Source of the DNA: Ureibacillus yapensis
GTDB lineage: Bacteria; Bacillota; Bacilli; Bacillales_A; Planococcaceae
Reading direction: 5' to 3'
DNA length: 64,000 nt
NCBI RefSeq assembly: GCF_003515775.1
Contig: NZ_QWEI01000004.1
Location: 186,001 to 250,000, forward strand
Position numbers and translations under genes: made by a program. The notes under the pieces were generated by a model. That model was given only the letters and a program-made list of their open reading frames with translations, was not told the DNA's origin and searched no databases. How positions within the stretch are numbered: the stretch's first letter is position 1; every line of letters starts with the position of its first letter. Positions 60,151 through 64,000 of this stretch are shown in pieces.

Positions 60151-61176
60151 ATGATTGAATTAAAGAATATATCAAAAATATATAAAACAAAAAACGGTGA
60201 AATAACGGCAGTTAAAGACGTCAATCTCTCCATACATCAAGGGGAAATTTTCGGAATTATTGGATATAGCGGTGCCGGAAAAAGTACCATGATTCGCCTG
60301 TTAAATGGGTTAGAGAAACCGACAACAGGAACAGTAAATGTAAATGGGCAGGAAATATCCTCGATTTCCGGCAACAAGCTCCGTCAAGCTCGGCAAAAAA
60401 TCAGCATGATTTTCCAGCATTTCAATCTACTATGGTCACGAACAGTAGCGGACAATATTGCGTTTCCATTGGAAATTGCAGGCGTTCCAAAAAGTGAACG
60501 TGAGCAACGGGTAAAAGAGTTGATTGATCTGGTTGGGTTAAGCGGTCGCGACCTGGCTTATCCATCCCAACTTTCGGGTGGCCAAAAACAACGTGTCGGA
60601 ATCGCAAGAGCATTGGCAAACAATCCGGAAGTACTGCTTTGCGATGAAGCAACAAGTGCGCTCGATCCGGAAACAACAGATTCCATTCTCGAGTTATTGC
60701 TGGATATCAACAAACGGCTTGGTCTGACAATTGTCTTAATTACCCATGAAATGCACGTAATCCGCAAAATCTGCCATCGCGTTGCAGTAATGGAGGCTGG
60801 ACAAGTTGTGGAGTCAGGCGAGGTATTGCAAGTGTTCCAGAATCCGCAAGCGGCCATCACAAAGAATTTCGTGATGCAAGTTTCCGGCGCAAAGGAATCG
60901 AAGGAGTCCATCGAGCAGATTTTGGTGAATTATCCAACAGGGAAAATTGTTAAAGTGACCTTTGTAGGGAATAATACAGAACAACCGATTATGTCGCAAT
61001 TAATTAAGCAATTTAATGTTGATGTCAATATTGTGCACGGCAATATTTCGCAAACGACAAGCGGTCCTTATGGAACATTAATTGTTCAAATTGATGGAGA
61101 ACAAGAAAATGTCCAACAAGCACTGAATCTATTAACATCTTTAGATATTCAAACGGAGGTGATTGAACATGCTTAA
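60151..61176 (+). CDS. metN: Methionine ABC transporter ATP-binding protein
   Basis: A 341-residue ATPase of the MetNPQ importer. Walker A is GYSGAGKST (about residues 38-46), Q-loop IFQHFNLLWSRTVADN, signature LSGGQKQR, Walker B VLLCDEATSALD and switch TIVLITHEMH. The C-terminal NIL domain (about 265-341) binds methionine and inhibits transport at high internal levels. S-box control in the leader confirms the methionine role. AAAGGAG precedes the ATG; the stop overlaps metP by 8 nt. Confidence 0.96.
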   Translation: MIELKNISKIYKTKNGEITAVKDVNLSIHQGEIFGIIGYSGAGKSTMIRLLNGLEKPTTGTVNVNGQEISSISGNKLRQARQKISMIFQHFNLLWSRTVADNIAFPLEIAGVPKSEREQRVKELIDLVGLSGRDLAYPSQLSGGQKQRVGIARALANNPEVLLCDEATSALDPETTDSILELLLDINKRLGLTIVLITHEMHVIRKICHRVAVMEAGQVVESGEVLQVFQNPQAAITKNFVMQVSGAKESKESIEQILVNYPTGKIVKVTFVGNNTEQPIMSQLIKQFNVDVNIVHGNISQTTSGPYGTLIVQIDGEQENVQQALNLLTSLDIQTEVIEHA

Positions 61177-61837
61177 TCAATTATTTCCGAATGTAGATTG
61201 GCAGGACATGTGGCAAGCTACTTACGATACATTGTACATGACGGCCATCTCTACCGTTGCAACATTTGTTTTAGGTTTATTGATAGGAATCATCTTGTTT
61301 TTGACAAGCCCTCATCAAATTTGGGCAAATAAGATAGCGAATTTTATTACGAGTTCGGTGGTCAATATCTTCCGCTCGATTCCTTTTATCGTATTGATTA
61401 TTCTATTAATACCGTTTACAAAGTTCTTGCTTGGAACAATCCGTGGTGTTGATGCAGCTTTGCCGGCATTAATCATTGGTGCTGCACCATTCTATGCGCG
61501 AATGGTATTAATTGCATTAAGAGAAATTGATAAAGGTGTAATTGAAGCAGCGCGCTCGATGGGAGCCAAAACGTCCACGATTATTTGGAAGGTGTTAATT
61601 CCGGAATCCATGCCGGCACTGCTTTCGGGTATTACTGTAACGGCTGTTACTTTAGTGGGCTATACGGCAATGGCGGGAATTATCGGTGCTGGTGGTTTAG
61701 GAAACTTGGCGTTTATCGATGGATTCCAGCGCAGCCGTGAAGATGTTACGTTAATGGCTACAATTATTATTTTGATCATTGTATTTATTATTCAGTTTAT
61801 CGGAGATTTCATTACAGCTAGAACAGATAAACGCTAA
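61169..61837 (+). CDS. metP: Methionine ABC transporter permease
   Basis: A 222-residue permease with five membrane helices. FRSIPFIVLIILLIPF and the EAA loop EAARSMGAKTSTIIWKVLIPES are typical of MetI/MetP. The start is ATG 61169, 6 nt after GGAGGTGA and overlapping metN by 8 nt; the TTG at 61163 is too close to the site. Confidence 0.95.
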   Translation: MLNQLFPNVDWQDMWQATYDTLYMTAISTVATFVLGLLIGIILFLTSPHQIWANKIANFITSSVVNIFRSIPFIVLIILLIPFTKFLLGTIRGVDAALPALIIGAAPFYARMVLIALREIDKGVIEAARSMGAKTSTIIWKVLIPESMPALLSGITVTAVTLVGYTAMAGIIGAGGLGNLAFIDGFQRSREDVTLMATIIILIIVFIIQFIGDFITARTDKR

Positions 61838-61909
61838 CGATTTTTCAAAAGGTGGCTACGGTCTATCCGTTCACATATAAACGAAACAGGAGAAAAGGGG
61901 AACAAGAAC

Positions 61910-62773
61910 ATGAAGAAATTATTATCATTCTTGCTTTTATCAGTGGTTGTTCTTGCTTTGGCGGCATGCGGCAAAGCTGAGGAAGAAACAAATACCGCAA
62001 CAAACGATAATGCTGCCAACGAAGAGGCTACTACAGAACAAACTGCATTAAAAGTTGGTGCATCTAACGGATTGCATGATTTAATCCTTGAACAAGCAAA
62101 ACCGATTTTGGCTGAAGAAGGAATCGAATTAGAAGTCGTTCCTTATCAAGATTATGTAATGCCTAACCAAGACTTGGATTCTGGTGATCTTGATGCTAAC
62201 TATTTCCAGCACATTCCGTATCTTGAAAACGAAATCGCTGAAAAAGGATACGATTTCGTAAATGCTGGCGGAATTCACATTGAACCAATTGGCGTCTATT
62301 CACAAGATTATAAATCTCTAGACGAACTTCCAGATGGCGCAACAATCATCATCTCGAACTCAGTAACTGACCAAGGCCGTATTTTAGCGTTTCTTGAAAC
62401 ACAAGGTTTAATCAAATTAGCAGACGGAATTGATAAAACAGCTGCAACAGTAAAAGATATCGTAGAAAACTCTAAAAACTTGGTAATCGATGATAGCTCA
62501 GCTCCGGAAATGCTGGTAACTTACTATGAAGAAGGCGAAGGCGATGCAGTTGTAATCAACTCCAACTTCGCAATCGATGCCGGTATCAATCCAATTGAAG
62601 ATTCAATTGCAATTGAAGGTTCAGAATCTCCATATGTGAACGTAATCGCAGTTCGTGCTGAAGATAAAGACAACCCTGCGATCAAACGCCTAGTAGAAGT
62701 ACTGCACTCTGATGAAATCCAACAATTCATCATAGATGAGTGGGGCGGCGCAGTCGTACCTGTAAACGAATAA
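61910..62773 (+). CDS. metQ: Methionine-binding lipoprotein
   Basis: A 287-residue NlpA-family substrate-binding protein. The signal peptide ends with LALAAC, giving a lipid-anchored receptor; a Thr/Asn/Glu-rich spacer leads to the binding domain (about residues 44-287) with KVGASNGLHDLILEQAKPIL, DYVMPNQDLDSGDLDANYFQ and GGIHIEPIGVYSQ. It is the third cistron of the S-box-controlled met operon. Confidence 0.95.
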   Translation: MKKLLSFLLLSVVVLALAACGKAEEETNTATNDNAANEEATTEQTALKVGASNGLHDLILEQAKPILAEEGIELEVVPYQDYVMPNQDLDSGDLDANYFQHIPYLENEIAEKGYDFVNAGGIHIEPIGVYSQDYKSLDELPDGATIIISNSVTDQGRILAFLETQGLIKLADGIDKTAATVKDIVENSKNLVIDDSSAPEMLVTYYEEGEGDAVVINSNFAIDAGINPIEDSIAIEGSESPYVNVIAVRAEDKDNPAIKRLVEVLHSDEIQQFIIDEWGGAVVPVNE

Positions 62774-62779
62774 TTTTCA

Positions 62780-62813
62780 AAAACGGTGAGGATTTTTTCC
62801 TTGCCGTTTTTTT
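62780..62813 (+). terminator. Terminator of metNPQ
   Basis: AAAACGGTGAGG pairs with CCTTGCCGTTTT (two wobbles) around a T-rich loop, followed by TTT. Confidence 0.8.
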
Positions 62814-62858
62814 GTGGATTTTTCTAATTAGAGATACTGGTTCTTAATTTGAATGTGA

Positions 62859-62962
62859 GATGAAGGGCTTTTGGGAGAAAGAGTATGAGGGAAAAGCGCT
62901 TCACAAGTGGGATGAAAGGCTTTTGAGAGAAGGATTGCGTCGCAAAAGCGCTTAAAAAAATA
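62859..62962. repeat. Third 52-bp repeat locus, two units
   Basis: GATGAAGGGCTTTTG at 62859 and GATGAAAGGCTTTTG at 62911 start two units exactly 52 bp apart; both carry AAAAGCGCTT near their ends (palindrome AAGCGCTT). Units differ in the middle. The period equals that of the arrays at 19749 and 34095. Confidence 0.8.
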
Positions 62963-62978
62963 CATAGAGAAAAAAACG

Positions 62979-63001
62979 CCCAGCCGTACCGTACGACTGG
63001 G
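62979..63001 (-). terminator. Terminator of gltC
   Basis: CCCAGTCGTAC and GTACGGCTGGG pair on the minus strand and run into CGTTTTTTTCTC. Confidence 0.8.
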
Positions 63002-63012
63002 ATTTCCGCATT

Positions 63013-63915
63013 CTATAAAAACTGGTTCAACCGTGAAAAGAACGAATCAATAAATTTCAAAAAGACTTGTTCCGATGGGCCGAGTTCCCTGTTGGTTGGA
63101 TAAATGACGCCAACGGTTCTCGTAATTGCCGGATTTTCGACCGCCATTTTCACTGTCAACCGAGGTGTAGAGTCATAGAGGGAACTTTCAGGAAGCAAGG
63201 TAACGCCGATTCCAGCGGCCACTAACCCCTTCAGTGCATCCATATCTTCCCCAACCGTTGTGACATTCGGAACAAAGCCCGCAGCTTTGCACGCGTCAAC
63301 CGCCACTTTATTTAAAATATATCCTTCCGGGAAAAGAACGAAATTCTCTTTACGTAAATCACTCAAGTTAATTCTTTCAAGATTTGCCAAGGGATGGTTG
63401 GCAGGAAGCAAAGCATGGACTTTTTCGCTAAACAATATGCTGGTATGTATACTTTCGTCATTTGGTGGAACTGGACCTAAAAAAGCCAGGTTTAACTCTC
63501 GATTTTTGACCGCCTCTATTAAATAACGATACGAACCTTGTCTAAGGTGAAATTGTACATTCGGGTACTGTTTTTTAAAAGCGGAAATAACCGTTGGCAA
63601 AACGTAGCTAGCAAGACTTGTGGGAAAGCCGATCTTGATGGTTCCTTTGGCGGGATCCAAATATTCTTCCACTTGTTTGACGGCAAAATCAATTGCCTTC
63701 AATGCAGCAACACTGTGTTCCAAAAAGGTTTTACCGATTTGCGTTAGCTTTACATTTCGGCCCACTCGTTCGAAAAGCGCTGTACCAAGTTCTTCTTCCA
63801 GGTTTGAAATTTGTCGGCTGACCGCGGACTGGGCGACATGAAGATGTTCGGCTGCCTCTGAAATATGTTCTCTTTCCGCTACTTCCACAAAATATCGCAA
63901 TTGACGTAGTTCCAA
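63013..63915 (-). CDS. gltC: LysR-family transcriptional activator GltC
   Basis: A 300-residue LTTR. The N-terminal helix-turn-helix (LRQLRYFVEVAEREHISEAA, HVAQSAVSRQISNLEEELG) and the effector domain (TIKIGFPTSLASYVLPTVIS, LRQGSYRYLIEAVKNREL, LAFLGPVPPN) match B. subtilis GltC closely, including equal length. GltC activates glutamate synthase genes gltAB in response to 2-oxoglutarate and is inhibited by glutamate. The start is TTG 63915, preceded by GGAGTGAAAAG; upstream in-frame starts to 63972 lack a site. In B. subtilis gltA lies divergently next to it; here it would begin beyond the right edge. Confidence 0.92.
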   Translation of the reverse strand: MELRQLRYFVEVAEREHISEAAEHLHVAQSAVSRQISNLEEELGTALFERVGRNVKLTQIGKTFLEHSVAALKAIDFAVKQVEEYLDPAKGTIKIGFPTSLASYVLPTVISAFKKQYPNVQFHLRQGSYRYLIEAVKNRELNLAFLGPVPPNDESIHTSILFSEKVHALLPANHPLANLERINLSDLRKENFVLFPEGYILNKVAVDACKAAGFVPNVTTVGEDMDALKGLVAAGIGVTLLPESSLYDSTPRLTVKMAVENPAITRTVGVIYPTNRELGPSEQVFLKFIDSFFSRLNQFL

Positions 63916-64000
63916 ACTTTTCACTCCATTCATCGAATTATTAGATAAATTCCACCAAAAACTATATATCATTAATATTATTTTATAAGCCCTAAAATGT
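63916..64000. promoter_or_regulatory. Intergenic region upstream of gltC, probable gltC/gltA divergent promoter
   Basis: The last 85 nt are AT-rich and contain no start codon with a ribosome site on the plus strand. By analogy with B. subtilis this should be the shared GltC-box region; the partner gene is outside the window. Confidence 0.4.

Overview
The window reads as a chromosomal segment of a low-GC, endospore-forming Firmicute, most likely Planococcaceae/Bacillaceae of the Solibacillus, Lysinibacillus or Ureibacillus type. The support is B. subtilis-like gene order (fadNAE-yusI-gcvH-yusF-yusE-metNPQ, citST-citM), a spore-type LysM/GH18 hydrolase, strong AAGGAGG ribosome sites, many intrinsic terminators, TTG/GTG starts, and a likely urease operon end at the left edge. 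The species is inference. No rRNA, tRNA, CRISPR array, transposase or prophage block was seen.

Layout. 1-1.5 kb: tail of a possible ureD, a nickel transporter (ureH type) and a tandem-duplicated small protein. 1.8-4.4 kb: a PAS-PAS-GGDEF-EAL-PilZ c-di-GMP protein. 4.8-11.3 kb: a tightly packed seven-gene operon with an ABC importer, an alkaline-phosphatase-superfamily phosphodiesterase, a DeoR regulator and a PHP phosphoesterase, probably for uptake and dephosphorylation of a phosphorylated organic compound. 12-19.5 kb: accessory genes, including a ykkC-class-like riboswitch, a MarR regulator with a perfect palindromic operator, a decayed GNAT gene, a vWA lipoprotein and an aldehyde dehydrogenase. 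19.7-20.5 kb: a 52-bp tandem-repeat array. 20.6-24.4 kb: citrate two-component system and transporter. 24.5-31.1 kb: spore-type glycosidase, then a regulator/MFS/M20-amidase/glutaminase amide-use cluster. 31.2-37.6 kb: PLD-like protein, small proteins, a second 52-bp array, a stress dehydrogenase and a catalase.

38-44.2 kb is AT-rich. It holds two MFS transporters, then the most interesting locus: a 35-codon hydrophobic peptide gene (41362-41469, minus), with its own promoter, ribosome site and terminator, divergent from an Rgg/GadR/MutR-type regulator (41582-42472). An EAL phosphodiesterase with a dead GGDEF domain follows. This looks like an Rgg-SHP peptide-pheromone circuit outside its classical streptococcal setting, possibly connected to c-di-GMP. 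44.3-51.8 kb: cold-shock protein with a large leader hairpin, PPP phosphatase, OsmC, UbiB/ABC1 kinase, FemAB-like protein, 5'-3' exonuclease, C39-like peptidase and tautomerase, with two kinds of structured intergenic repeat.

52.3-57.9 kb: fadNAE beta-oxidation operon behind a FadR-type operator. 58-59.8 kb: yusI, gcvH, yusF, yusE. 59.9-62.8 kb: SAM (S-box) riboswitch and the metNPQ methionine importer. 62.9 kb: a third, two-unit 52-bp repeat. The window ends with gltC, probably divergent from glutamate synthase genes beyond the edge. All family assignments rest on motifs and remembered homologues; no search was run.
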